64,000 nucleotides of DNA, taken from contig JABFUD020000300.1 of the NCBI GenBank assembly GCA_014529385.2, forward strand, positions 1 through 64,000. Reading direction: 5' to 3'. The stretch is from Adiantum capillus-veneris (Eukaryota; Streptophyta; Polypodiopsida; Polypodiales; Pteridaceae). A model generated the notes under the pieces. That model searched no databases. It saw only the letters and a program-made list of their open reading frames with translations, and was not told the DNA's origin. The position numbers and the translations under genes are program-made. Each line of letters opens with the position of its first letter. The stretch's first letter is position 1. This document shows positions 11,263 to 20,863 of this stretch, piece by piece.

Positions 11263-12357
11263 GAAGTGACACTCACCAAATTTTGTGATGAGGAAGGGTA
11301 TGATATCATTCCATTCCAGATGATGAATGTCTGCCTAACTCCGAAGACCGAGGAAGACGCACCTGACAAGGAAGGGGTGACCGAATGCCGACACATAGTA
11401 GACGAAATCTCTGTAAGGGGTGACCGTAATATTATAAATTTACTTTTTTGTCTCCTAGCCCAATGACTCGCTCAATGATTTGATAAAACAAATGTGATAA
11501 AAATCCTAAACCCACGCACAGGATTTACAATGAAAAAGCGAGCCTAGTCATTGTGCTAGGGTGTTTCTTTGGGATGAAGTGGCTTCTTAAAACATTTTCT
11601 GAGAGCCAAAGGACGGCTATCAATAGCAATGCACAAGATGAAGTGTACATACTAGAGCCTTTTCTAGAAGAGATGTTCGAACCGTTTAGATGGCAACAAA
11701 TACTAGGTACTCTTGATGTTTGTGTCAACGAAGTGACCCTCACCAAATTTTGTGATGAGGAAGGGTATGATATCATTCCATTCCAGATGATGAATGTCTG
11801 CCTAACTCCGAAGACCGAGGAAGACATACCTGACAAGGAAGGGGTGACCGAATGCCGACACATAGTAGACGAAATCTCTGTAAGGGGTGACCGTAATATT
11901 ATAAATTTATTTTTTTGTCTCCTAGCCCAATGACTCACTCAATGATTTGATAAAACAAATGTGATAAAAATCCTAAACGCACACACACGATTTACAATGA
12001 AAAAGCAAGCCTAGTCATTGTTCTAGGGTGTTTCTTTGGGATGAAGTGGCTTCTTAAAACATTTTATGAGAGCCAAAAGGACGGCTATCAATAGGACTGC
12101 ACAAGATGAAGTGTACATACCAGAGCCTTTTCCAGAAGAGATGCTCGAACCATTTGGATGGCAACAAATACTAGGTACTCTTGATGTTTGTGTCAACGAA
12201 GTGACCCTCACCAAATTTTGTGATGAGGAAGGGTATGATATCATTCCATTCCAGATGATGAATGTCCACCTAACTCCGAAGACCGAGGAAGGCGTACCTG
12301 ACAAGGAAGGGGTGACTGAATGCCGACACATAGTAGAAGAAATCTCTGTAAGGGACC
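11262..12357 (+). repeat. 468-bp tandem repeat, about 2.3 units
   Basis: The phrase CACCAAATTTTGTGATGAGG recurs at 11274, 11741 and 12209 (spacing 467 and 468). Units 1 and 2 carry a coding segment (FCDEEGYDIIPFQMMNV) that ends in a GTAAGGGGTGACC stretch and non-coding sequence; unit 3 instead runs on into the coding region of the family-1 gypsy. Each full unit contains an imperfect inverted repeat with arms of about 20 bp (11453-11472 with 11538-11560). 468 is divisible by three, but the non-coding part breaks the frame. Confidence 0.85.
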
Positions 12358-12944
12358 TTGTCCAAACGAATGACGAAGAAGATTTTCAGGACTCAACTGA
12401 TAAGATGCTAGAGGATAACGCGGACGATGAGCTGTCTAGTAGCTCGATCCAGAGCATCAAACGAAAGGATCGGCGAGTGTACTATGATTTCCCAAACCAA
12501 AACCCTCGAAGACAACACAGGTATCGGGATAAACGCAGAAATGACCACAACAAGCACAACGAGGACTCAGTACCTCAACTGACTGACAAAACACAGTACT
12601 TGAGATTAGTCGAAGTAATTGATTGCCTCAAGGACAGGATTTCAGGGTGATATATGAAACCCGACTCAACCAAAACAACATCAAAACAAAAACCAAAAAA
12701 AGAGAAAGATACCGAAAAATCGTTTAAGTTGTCCAAGATGGAGCGTAAAGTCAAATACAATGATTTGAAACGAGCATTGAAAGAAGTTTGGACAATAGAA
12801 ATGGAAACTGACGAGGAATCAAATGATGATAAATTCGATGCACCATCGCACTATAAGAAGTATACCATTCAAGATAGGAAGATAGTGGTGCAAAAACCCA
12901 AACAAGATCCCAAAGAACCAGGAACTTCATATGATGGGCCTTAA
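12066..12944 (+). pseudogene. Family-1 gypsy gag-RT spacer region
   Basis: Two frames (12066-12650 and 12654-12944) separated by a TGA. The first runs FCDEEGYDIIPFQMMNV, an acidic stretch, then a basic Arg-rich tract (NPRRQHRYRDKRR) and YLRLVEVIDCLKDRIS. The second is Lys-rich, then YNDLKRALKEVWTIEM and an acidic tail. This region precedes RT in the family; a second, diverged copy of it lies at 50330-50780 and 52690-52900. I see no DTG/DSG/DGG protease motif in it, which matters because a protease appears at the 3' end of this element. Its function is not known; it may be the gag C-terminus. Confidence 0.6.
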
Positions 12945-12959
12945 AACACGAAAAGCATC

Positions 12960-14009
12960 AACTTAGCAGAACCAAGAGAGGATCCTAAACCGGGCTATAT
13001 TTCCACGGACCTTACTGAAGAGGAAGAGAAACTTCTAGTCGATACACTTAGGCAATATAAAGATGTCTTTGCATGGTCATACAAAGATCTAAAGGGGATA
13101 GATCCGGAGATATGTCCGCACATGATTCTCTTAAAGAGTGATGCCATACCACATAGACAACGTCCTTACACGTACAATGAAACTTTTGCAAAGAAAATCA
13201 AGGAGGAAATAGACAAACTGAGGGACGCTGAGTTTATCTACGAGATTGAGCACACAGAGTGGGTGTCCCCGATTGTGGTGGTACCCAAAAAGAATGGCAA
13301 GCCGCATGTTTGTGTAAACCTCAAGCAAGTAAATGCAGCCACCATCAGGGATAACTACCCACTGCCAATAACTGATCATGTTATTGAGAGAGTAGCAGCG
13401 AAAGAGGCCTATAGTTTCTTGGATGGGTTCTCAGGCTACAACCAATTTACGATTAAGGCGGAAGATCAACATAAGATAGATTTTGCGACAGAGTGGGGTA
13501 TATTGGCATACAGGTTAATGCCTTTTATCTTGACCAATGACCTGGCCACATTTCAAAGACTAATGACCCACGCATCAAAAAATATCTCAGACAATTTTTG
13601 GAGTATCTACATGGATGATCTTTGTGTTCATTCCCATCGACGAAGTGACCACATCACTCATCTGGAAAAAGTATTTGAAAAATGTAGAACGTATCGTATC
13701 TTCTTAAACCTGGAAAAATGTGTCTTCATGGTAAGACAGGGTAGAATTCTGGGCCACGTAGTGTCCAAAAACGGCATTTCAACTGATCAAGAAAAGGTGC
13801 AAACAATTGTTGCACTACCGAGACCAACAAAGATAAAAGAAATGCAAGCATTTATGGGGCATTGTGGATACTACCGACGTTTCATATATATGTATGATGT
13901 AATAGCTAAGCCATTGTACGCTCTCATAACTAAGTTCGTATGGGCAAAGGAATGTGAGCAAGCTTTCCAAAAATTGAAGCAACATTTGATTTCAGCTCCA
14001 ATTTTGTAA
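12960..14009 (+). pseudogene. Family-1 gypsy reverse transcriptase
   Basis: The RT frame is recognisable from about 12990 (YISTDLTEEEEKLLVD..YKDVFAWSY) and open from 13122. Blocks in order: RPYTYNETFAKKIKEEIDKL, WVSPIVVVPKKNGK, YPLPITDHVIERV, SFLDGFSGYNQ, MPFILTNDLATFQRLM (consensus MPFGLTNAPATFQ, with changes), catalytic YMDDLCVHS, LNLEKCVFM, LGHVVSKNGI and MGHCGYYRRFI. All RT motifs are present and the YMDD is intact. The frame stops at the RNase H junction by TAA in place of a sense codon. Full gypsy RT length (about 290 residues in this frame). The GYY thumb and YNETF start set it apart from the Tat-type RTs nearby. Confidence 0.92.
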
Positions 14010-14392
14010 GCCTTTGACTGGAGCAAAATCTTCCATCTCCATGTGGATGCATCGGCCTATGCCATTCAGTGCATATTAGCCCAGGCAGGAGAGAAGAAAA
14101 TGGAATTTTCCATTTGCTACTCCAGTTGACAACTAAACAACGCAGAGAGAAATTACACCACTACGGAAAGAGAAGGTCTGGGAATGATCTATGCTGTCAA
14201 GAAATTTAGACACTACCTTCTAGCAAACAAGTTTGTCTTCTTCGTGGATCATCAAGCACTGCTATATCTAGTAAACAAACCTTGCAACACTAGAAGAATT
14301 GTTCACTGGTTTATACTGTTCCTTGAGTTTGAATTCATGGTGGTTGTAAAAAACGGGACCACACACCAGAGAGCAGATCATCTTTCATGACT
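14010..14392 (+). pseudogene. Family-1 gypsy RNase H
   Basis: Continues the RT in the same frame after the TAA at 14007. The four acidic catalytic positions are all visible: VDASAYA (D), TTTEREGLGM (E), FFVDHQALLYL (D) and HQRADHLS (D). One internal TGA interrupts near 14127 (YSS*QLNN, where the family has Arg), and a TGA follows RADHLS at about 14390. The Arg-to-stop changes fit CGA to TGA decay. Only one RNase H is present; there is no archaeal-type second copy as in the Tat-type elements of this window. Confidence 0.88.
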
Positions 14393-15164
14393 ATTTCATG
14401 GGGAATCACCTGCGGGTGTTGATGATGAACCTCCTGATTCATATCTGTTTAACATAGAAATAGTGCCGCAATGGAGCGAAGAGGCCATGCCTCTACTCAC
14501 AATCGGCTCTTTGTAAATAGAAAGACAACCATCAATGATCCATCAAACACGGAATCTTATCCTTTTAGCAGAACGGCTGTACAAACACGGTAAGGATGGG
14601 ATACTGAGACTGTGTACAGTCTGAGGATACCACCTACTACCTCCAACAAGCTCATATACAAAATACGGGATTTCACACTGGTGAAACACTGACAGGCCAA
14701 TGGTTACAAAGACTGGGTGTCTACTGGCCAAACATGGAATACAATGTCCATAAATATGTAAAATCCTGTGTTAGATGTATAATATAGCCCCCAGTGGAAC
14801 ATGCCACAATGTTTCGTATAGTACAAGCACCTAAATGGAGTGCTCACATCATTGAGTACTTTAAAAACAAAACCTTTCCAGCAGAATGGGACAAAGTAAG
14901 AAGGAAAATCGTCAAGGAAGAGGCCAGAGACTATCTGCTCATTGCCAACCAACTGTATAGGTGGGGAAAGGACAAACAATTACGGCTGTGTGCTACAGAA
15001 AGCGAATATTACGTCATCCTAGATCAAGCACACTTGGGACAAACCGGAGGACACTTCTCGGTTGATAAAATGGCAAAGCTAGTGCTACACTCAGGCATAT
15101 GGTGGCCGACCCTGTTCATGGATGCAACCACATATGTCAAACGACGCGATGAATGTCAACGCAC
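14393..15164 (+). pseudogene. Family-1 integrase N-terminal region with two HHCC modules
   Basis: Two zinc-binding HHCC modules lie in tandem. Module 1 (about 14620-14785) reads EDTTYYLQQAHIQNTGFH then VYWPNMEYNVHKYV and CVRC. Module 2 (about 15000-15158) reads SEYYVILDQAHLGQTGGH, then GIWWPTLFMDATTYV and RDEC, in which the first Cys has become Arg. Each is preceded by a similar 'LLIANQLYRWGKD..LRLC' / 'LLAERLYKHGKD..LRLC' stretch, so the duplicated unit is about 110 residues long. Module 1 is interrupted by stops and a frameshift near 14620; module 2 is open from 14794. The frame runs into the solo LTR at 15165. Confidence 0.8.
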
Positions 15165-17752
15165 TGATAGCCATTTTTCGGCTCTTCGTAATTGCCATAG
15201 TGAGTTAACCCACCTACTAAAATCATCCAAACACTGTGGCTATCCCTACCATTTCACTGTATATAGGTGTGTGTGAGTTAGGGGACTTTTCCCATATCTT
15301 CTTAAAAACCCTTAATTAGCTAGTCACTGGGCTAGTTGAGCCAAAAAAATAAAAAATATAAGTATAGTATGGCCCATTTGTGTGTAAATATTTCATTGTA
15401 TATAGGGCCTAAATAAAAGGATTTTTCATAATTATTTTGGTATTTATTTAAATATTTCTACCTATGGTGTGTTATTTATGCTATGTACATTGACTCACCA
15501 TTAACATATTTTTTCTTACCATTTTGCATACTCTTTATTCCATATAAAAATAATTTCATGCAAGCTTCTCTTATTTTTGGTGTAACTCCATCCTAACAAA
15601 AATCCAAAAAAACTAGTTCTATTTATGTGTATATTTTTTCACTATTGTGATTTTTTCCTTCCTACCTCTATTCTTTATTACTCTCATAAATTAGACCACA
15701 AAAAATATTCATCTTTTTATGGTAGACTTATAATGAGAGAGATTTATTTTGACCCCTTTATATTTTTTCCATCTATATTATTTATATTTGACATGTACAT
15801 ATTTTTTTAGACCCCTCAATATTTGATTTTTTTAGTTGTATTATTCATTTATATCATGATCTCAACAATATCTTCAATTATAGACCTACCAAATAAGGTC
15901 AAGGGTATGTGGAATGCATGCATGCACCATGGGGAGCTCACTCTTGGAGGTATTCAAAAGAATCATTCAAAGAAGGATCTCACAAGGACTTTGTGCAGTG
16001 GAAAAAACAGTCGATTTTGCTGAATTTTTAAAGATCACATGCTCCCCGAATTTGAAAAGGTGATACAAACAAAAGTTGTAGCTCGTGAGCTGAACTTTCA
16101 CCTAAATTTTGTTCATATTTTTTTGAGCTACGAGCTGTGAGCTATGATTTTATTGGTGGACCCCAGTTTGCCCATGCTATGCAGCCACACTCCCTCTTCC
16201 ACTTTATCATTTTCCTCTTTCACACACACTCCTCCCTCTCCTTCCCACTCCCAAACCTGCAACTCCCATGTACTAATTCACCCTCTTCACCATTGCCACA
16301 TCTCTCACACCTCCATAGCCTTCATCCTCCATTTCTACACCCTATGTGTCCCCCTTTCTCTCTACATATCTGTCCATATTACCATACTCTCTTCAACTTT
16401 GTAAAGAACTTCAAAAACTCAACAAAAATCCAAAGATAACCTCTGCAAATGAAGGCTTTATCATGAATTTTCCAAGGTTTGAAGATAACATAGCTTCATC
16501 GACACGCGTTACTTCGCCATGCTGACCGCTTCTTCTACCGATGCTGTAAAGAGGTGAATGTCAACTTCTCCAAGCTTCAACCTTGCTTTACAAGCTTATC
16601 CCTTCTCTAACTTTTCTCATCATATATATCACCATTTGGTGAATGATTTTGTAAATATTTTTTAGTGATAATTACTAACTACTAACCACTAACCTTATTG
16701 TAAAATACACCCTCTACTAGAGTAGGCCCTCCCAAATTATTCACTCAATCCCTCTCCTTTCATCCTCAATAATTATCTTCCCTTGAGCCCACATCCATGT
16801 GACTCAAAGGACAAGAGAGACCCACCCTCATTAAAAAAATAAAAATATGTATAATGTTTTACTCCTTCAAATAAACTTGATTAGGCCTAATCCAAATCGG
16901 GGCTTCTAAAACCTATAAATAGAGCCCTTCTCTCCCTTGTAAATCAACACATGATCACACTACACCACACCATTCTCAACACATAACACACCACTCTTCA
17001 AGCCTAGTTGTGTAGAGTGTGTGCATTGTGAGTGCTCTATTCCATCATTACACATAGGTGCATGGAGAAGCTTGAAGTTAGTTATGCCATCTAGAGGAGT
17101 GGACTGTATGCCATACTCTTCACCACACTTGTAGCCTACTCTTGTGCATAAATAAGATTTATAGTTTTGGGTGCAATTGTATGCTGCAACTACGACTCTT
17201 CTCTCCAAATTGACTTGATAAGTTGGCTCATCAGGTGGTTGAAGGTATATTGTCCTTGAAGTTTGTTGTGCCATTTCATGCTTGGTGGTTTGAGGACTTG
17301 TTGAATTGTTTGCCTAAAAGGTCAATTGTAAGAGGGTGCTCGATGAGAGGGCTCCCGTGACCCTAAGACAATTTGTGTATTGGCAACAAGGTCAAGTTTT
17401 GTGTTGTCTCTCTATTTCTCATCAAGCTTTGTGTGCATCTAGTCTTTAAGGCTAAGACTGAGTTGCTCAAGTTGATTTGTGCTCTTTACCTCTCTCTAGC
17501 GTGGTGAATGTTTGTGTTTGGTGTGTGTGGCTATCTTGCATTCCCCTCTCTTTGTGCGTTTGAGTACAAGGAGATATCACGTGCGTCCTAGTTCGCATCT
17601 ACAACTAGGTGGTGCCCCTTTTCTTGTTTGGTTTCTGGCTGTGGCTCATTGTTGTCTCTGATTGTGCTTGCCCCAACCCCAATTGAGCAGCACGGGAGCC
17701 TTGAAGGGTGTTTAGAGGCCGCTCTTCTTGTTGCTCGCCCAGGACCGCCTCA
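15165..17752 (+). mobile_element. L-family solo LTR, copy C
   Basis: 2588-bp solo LTR in plus orientation, TGATAGCC... to ...CCGCCTCA, flanked by the 4-bp duplication GCAC (15161-15164 and 17753-17756). It is homologous along its length to copy B (reverse strand) and copy A. It interrupts the family-1 integrase between the HHCC module and the catalytic core; leaving out the LTR and one GCAC copy puts the two coding parts in the same frame, which fixes both boundaries. It carries a TATA box at 16913-16920. No coding capacity. It arose by LTR-LTR recombination of a full element. Confidence 0.93.
16913..16920 (+). promoter_or_regulatory. TATA box of L-family LTR copy C
   Basis: CTATAAATAG in plus orientation, at the same site as in copies A and B. 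Transcription from here would run into the family-1 integrase and protease sequence downstream. Confidence 0.5.
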
Positions 17753-17756
17753 GCAC

Positions 17757-18594
17757 AAAACCACCCCTGAGGAGAGATGAAATGCCACTGAGGCCGATGA
17801 TGGGAGTACATGATTTTTCCAAATGGGGCATTGACTTCATTGGTCCCATTAACCCTCAAGGATACAAGACACACGCACAATACATCATCGTAGCAACAGA
17901 TTACATGACGAAGTTGGTGGAAGCAAAGCAACCCAAAAAAATGATGCAAGGACTACAACTCAGTTCCTTTTTAAAAATATCTTTACGTGGTATGGACTAC
18001 CAATCAAAATAGTAAGCTATAGAGGAACACACTTTGTGAACAACGTCATTGAGACGCTCCTTGACAAATTCATGGTGGTCCATCGAAAGTCATCACCATA
18101 TCATCCCGCAAGCCAACGGACAGGCAGAGAGTACCAACAAAATCCTATGCACAATGCTCACCAAAATAGTCAGTGACTCAAGAAATGATTGGGATCAAAA
18201 GGTACACACTACCTTATGGGCTTACCGCCTAACTTTTAAAACCTCCATTGGAATAACTCCCTTTAACCTGGTATTCAAAATTAATGTGATACTACCATTG
18301 GAATTCCTAGTCAAATCCCTTAGAGTGGCAACACAATTAGGATGGATGGGCCATGAGCTATCGGAGAGACTAGACACCCTAGAACAACTCTATGAAACTA
18401 AACTTAAAGCGATAGCTCGGATATATGCTCAGAAAAAGAAAATGAAATCTTTTTATGATCAACACGTGATTGGTAAGGAGTTCTAGATAGGGGATTACAT
18501 TCTCATGTACACCCTGAAACAACACTCCAAAAAACTCAAAAAGCGAGGAATGGGGCCTTTTGTGATCCATGATATATCGCAAAGTGGTGCCATT
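17757..18594 (+). pseudogene. Family-1 integrase catalytic core and C-terminal domain
   Basis: The core starts with MPLRPMMGVHDFSKWGIDFIGP, holding the first catalytic Asp, and ATDYMTKLVEAK. A frameshift near 17940 precedes the second Asp region, where the family reads SDRGTHF and this copy reads SYRGTHFV, so that Asp is lost. A second frameshift lies near 18055. The third residue, Glu, is kept in PQANGQAESTNKI (about 18105). WAYRLTFKTSIGITPFNLVF and LPLEFLVKSLRVA follow. A TAG at 18484 and a frameshift near 18595 precede the tail, which includes KRGMGPFVIHDIS, the GPF-type C-terminal motif. Confidence 0.88.
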
Positions 18595-19498
18595 AAGGCT
18601 TGCAACATTGGCAGGAGAGGCGATGCCTAATTGGACGAGTGGTTGTTGCAGGTTAAAGAAATATCTTTTTCCGCTGACACCAGACGAGCTCGCAACACTC
18701 CATGCTTCAGCTCAACGGAGATGTCAAGCACAAGACATTCGGGAACAAGCACAGCAGGAGGCCAAACTCAGAATATTGAACCAAAGGAAAAAAGCAAACT
18801 TCCAGAGGAAAGAACAACAGGATGTGGCTGTTCAGGATGCTCCGATAGCATCCATACAAACGACAACTACATGGTTAGGAGGGATGGATCTACGCATTCA
18901 GTTACAACTTATCAACGACGGCACCAAAAGAGCGTTAGTGGACACAGGGGCCAAGGCTAATGTGGTTAACTACTCCACTTTTAGAAAAATCACACAGGAA
19001 CCTCTAATGCCCAACACTATGGGGTTCAAGGTCGCAAACAGAGGTACTATGGACAGTCTAGGCCACATAAACTTGCAAATAAAAATTGATGGAACGATTT
19101 ATCCACATCAATCTCATGTGGTCAAAAATCATCATCTAAACGAAGCAGTTATTCTGGGAGTTCCGTGGATGCGCACTTATCAAGCCACATCAAACTGGCA
19201 AAACAACACTTTACGCATCGAACATAAGGGCCAATCTTTAGCCACACCATTCGTACAAACGGACTATGAATGGGAACCTCTACCTTCTCTACATGTGGCA
19301 GCTCAACGATCATCCACCAGCATGGTCGCAAAAATATGGGTTAATAAATCAATCATGGAAACCAACCCTAGGCAGTTGTGGATACCTAAACACCAAATCA
19401 ATACACGTAAACCTACATTGCCTACAAAAAAATTAAACCATCACGAATTGCCCACCGCTGTTGTCAAACGGCCTAAACCGAAGGACCACTCTCTTTGA
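18569..19498 (+). CDS. Integrase C-tail fused to retropepsin-like protease
   Basis: An open frame of 930 nt that starts inside the integrase tail (real family sequence from about 18595: LATLAGEAMPNW.SGC.RLKKYLFPLTPDEL), passes a charged Gln/Arg-rich linker and enters a retroviral-type aspartic protease: TWLGGMDLRIQLQLINDGT, catalytic LVDTGAKANVV (Asp at 18941-18943), and the closing ILGVPWMRTY..SNW motif (about 19148), as in Ty3/gypsy proteases. A W-x-PK motif (LWIPK) follows. After the TGA at 19496 the same frame continues to a TAA at 19627-19629 with two further W-x-PK motifs. Proteases normally precede RT in gypsy pol; here it lies after integrase. A fused fragment of another element is the alternative, but there is no frame break at the junction. 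Confidence 0.85.
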   Translation: MIYRKVVPLRLATLAGEAMPNWTSGCCRLKKYLFPLTPDELATLHASAQRRCQAQDIREQAQQEAKLRILNQRKKANFQRKEQQDVAVQDAPIASIQTTTTWLGGMDLRIQLQLINDGTKRALVDTGAKANVVNYSTFRKITQEPLMPNTMGFKVANRGTMDSLGHINLQIKIDGTIYPHQSHVVKNHHLNEAVILGVPWMRTYQATSNWQNNTLRIEHKGQSLATPFVQTDYEWEPLPSLHVAAQRSSTSMVAKIWVNKSIMETNPRQLWIPKHQINTRKPTLPTKKLNHHELPTAVVKRPKPKDHSL

Positions 19499-19887
19499 CA
19501 TCCAACCACACTCAAATGGGTATGGCAACCAAAACAACATCGCCTTCACGATGCCTCTCATAGTGGATCCATACCTAAGAAATTTCGATGGCAACCCAAA
19601 AAATTCCAACAATCGACCCCATCGGTAGCGTAAAAACTCTTGCAGGTCACAGTCAAACATAGAGCACGCCTTCTACAACTACTATTGTTCGGACCATGCA
19701 GCTTCCAAGGAACCTCGCCACCATTAGCCACTGAGCATATTTTTCAACACCTATCTCTTGCACAACAATTTGTTTTACCATGCATATCCTCCATGAGCAT
19801 CAAAGAGCCACACTATACGGCTATGCATAGACACGTGCTTTATTCCCATGCACTCTGACACATGCTGGTCGCGGACGACTCACTCTC

Positions 19888-19899
19888 GGAAGGGGGAAA
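19888..19899 (+). other. Polypurine tract of family-1 gypsy
   Basis: GGAAGGGGGAAA directly before a TG that starts LTR-like sequence. It primes plus-strand DNA synthesis in LTR elements. Confidence 0.7.
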
Positions 19900-20153
19900 T
19901 GTAGTTGGAGTACCATTTGTATATACCATTATTATCATCCTACTTCTTTTCTCTTCGTTTCGTTTCCTTTTCTTCCCCGTTTCTTAAAAAAACACAAGTT
20001 TTTCAGAGCCTGACAGACTCTTAGTTGGCATAATCATGAGCCATACCGTCACCATCTAATACCGGCATAAGAGTATGTATATAAGGGAGGTGACACTAAT
20101 TCTGGCTAATTTTTGGCCGACTAATAATCATTGTAAATAATTTTCTTTTACAA
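19900..20153 (+). mobile_element. Putative 3' LTR of family-1 gypsy
   Basis: Starts TGTAGTTGG right after the polypurine tract and contains a TATATAAGGG box near 20074-20083. An end at ...TTTTACA (20153) is the best guess. The 5' LTR is absent because the left side of the element is cut at 11262, so the end cannot be confirmed by alignment. Confidence 0.45.
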
Positions 20154-20487
20154 AAAAACAAAAAGTGATAGGTAATCAACAAAAAATTGATAAGTCGAGC
20201 AAGAAAAGTCAGAATTGACTTTTGAAAGCAAACGCCGAAACTTCAAAGCAAGGACTTCAAACAAGGCAGATATGGAAAAATTCAACACAAGATGAATTTT
20301 GAGCCAACTTTTGAAGGATCAAAACTATAGATCGAATGTCATTTGTAAACCGAGTGTCAGAATGACGAACGGTTCGAACCGCAAGTGATGAGCCCAACAA
20401 GATATTAGCAATGAAGGTAAGTATAAATGGGGCATTCCAGGAAGACTGGGATCATATAGTCAAAAAAGGGCTACAAAAGCCCATTTT

Positions 20488-20492
<5 letters not shown>
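20154..20492. other. No gene seen
   Basis: AT-rich then mixed sequence. A short frame (KVSINGAFQEDWDHIV) begins at 20411 and could be the start of a gag-like protein, but it runs into the microsatellite. Confidence 0.2.

Positions 20493-20568
<76 letters not shown>
20493..20568. repeat. (GA)n microsatellite
   Basis: An uninterrupted run of about 38 GA units, 76 bp. Confidence 0.97.
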
Positions 20569-20570
<2 letters not shown>

Positions 20571-20863
20571 ACAAGGGCATAGAGTTTTTGGAATTGCTTA
20601 TGCCTGCTGCGACCACCTTGGTGGATCTCACTACACCAAATTTGATAGGTATGATCATTAACCTTGCAAGAGCATGTGTGTGTAACCCATACTGCATCAA
20701 CAGTACCAAAACAACAAATCAAACTAGTACAAGGTCACAAAATTGACAAACTAACAGGGCCAAGGAGGGAGTCCAAAACCCATCAAAAACAAGGAAAAGT
20801 TCATCAGTAGACCCCAACTACCTGGCAGAATCCTCCAAGATAAAAACAGTAGGAGAAGGTGTT

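Noticed and set aside
12960-14392. Pararetrovirus (caulimovirus-type) origin of the RT
   Set aside because: It is followed by integrase, a polypurine tract and LTR-like sequence, and no movement or coat protein is present.
20411-20746. Plus-strand frame with a long Arg-Glu repeat, and the antisense Leu-Ser repeat
   Set aside because: Both are translations of the (GA)n microsatellite.
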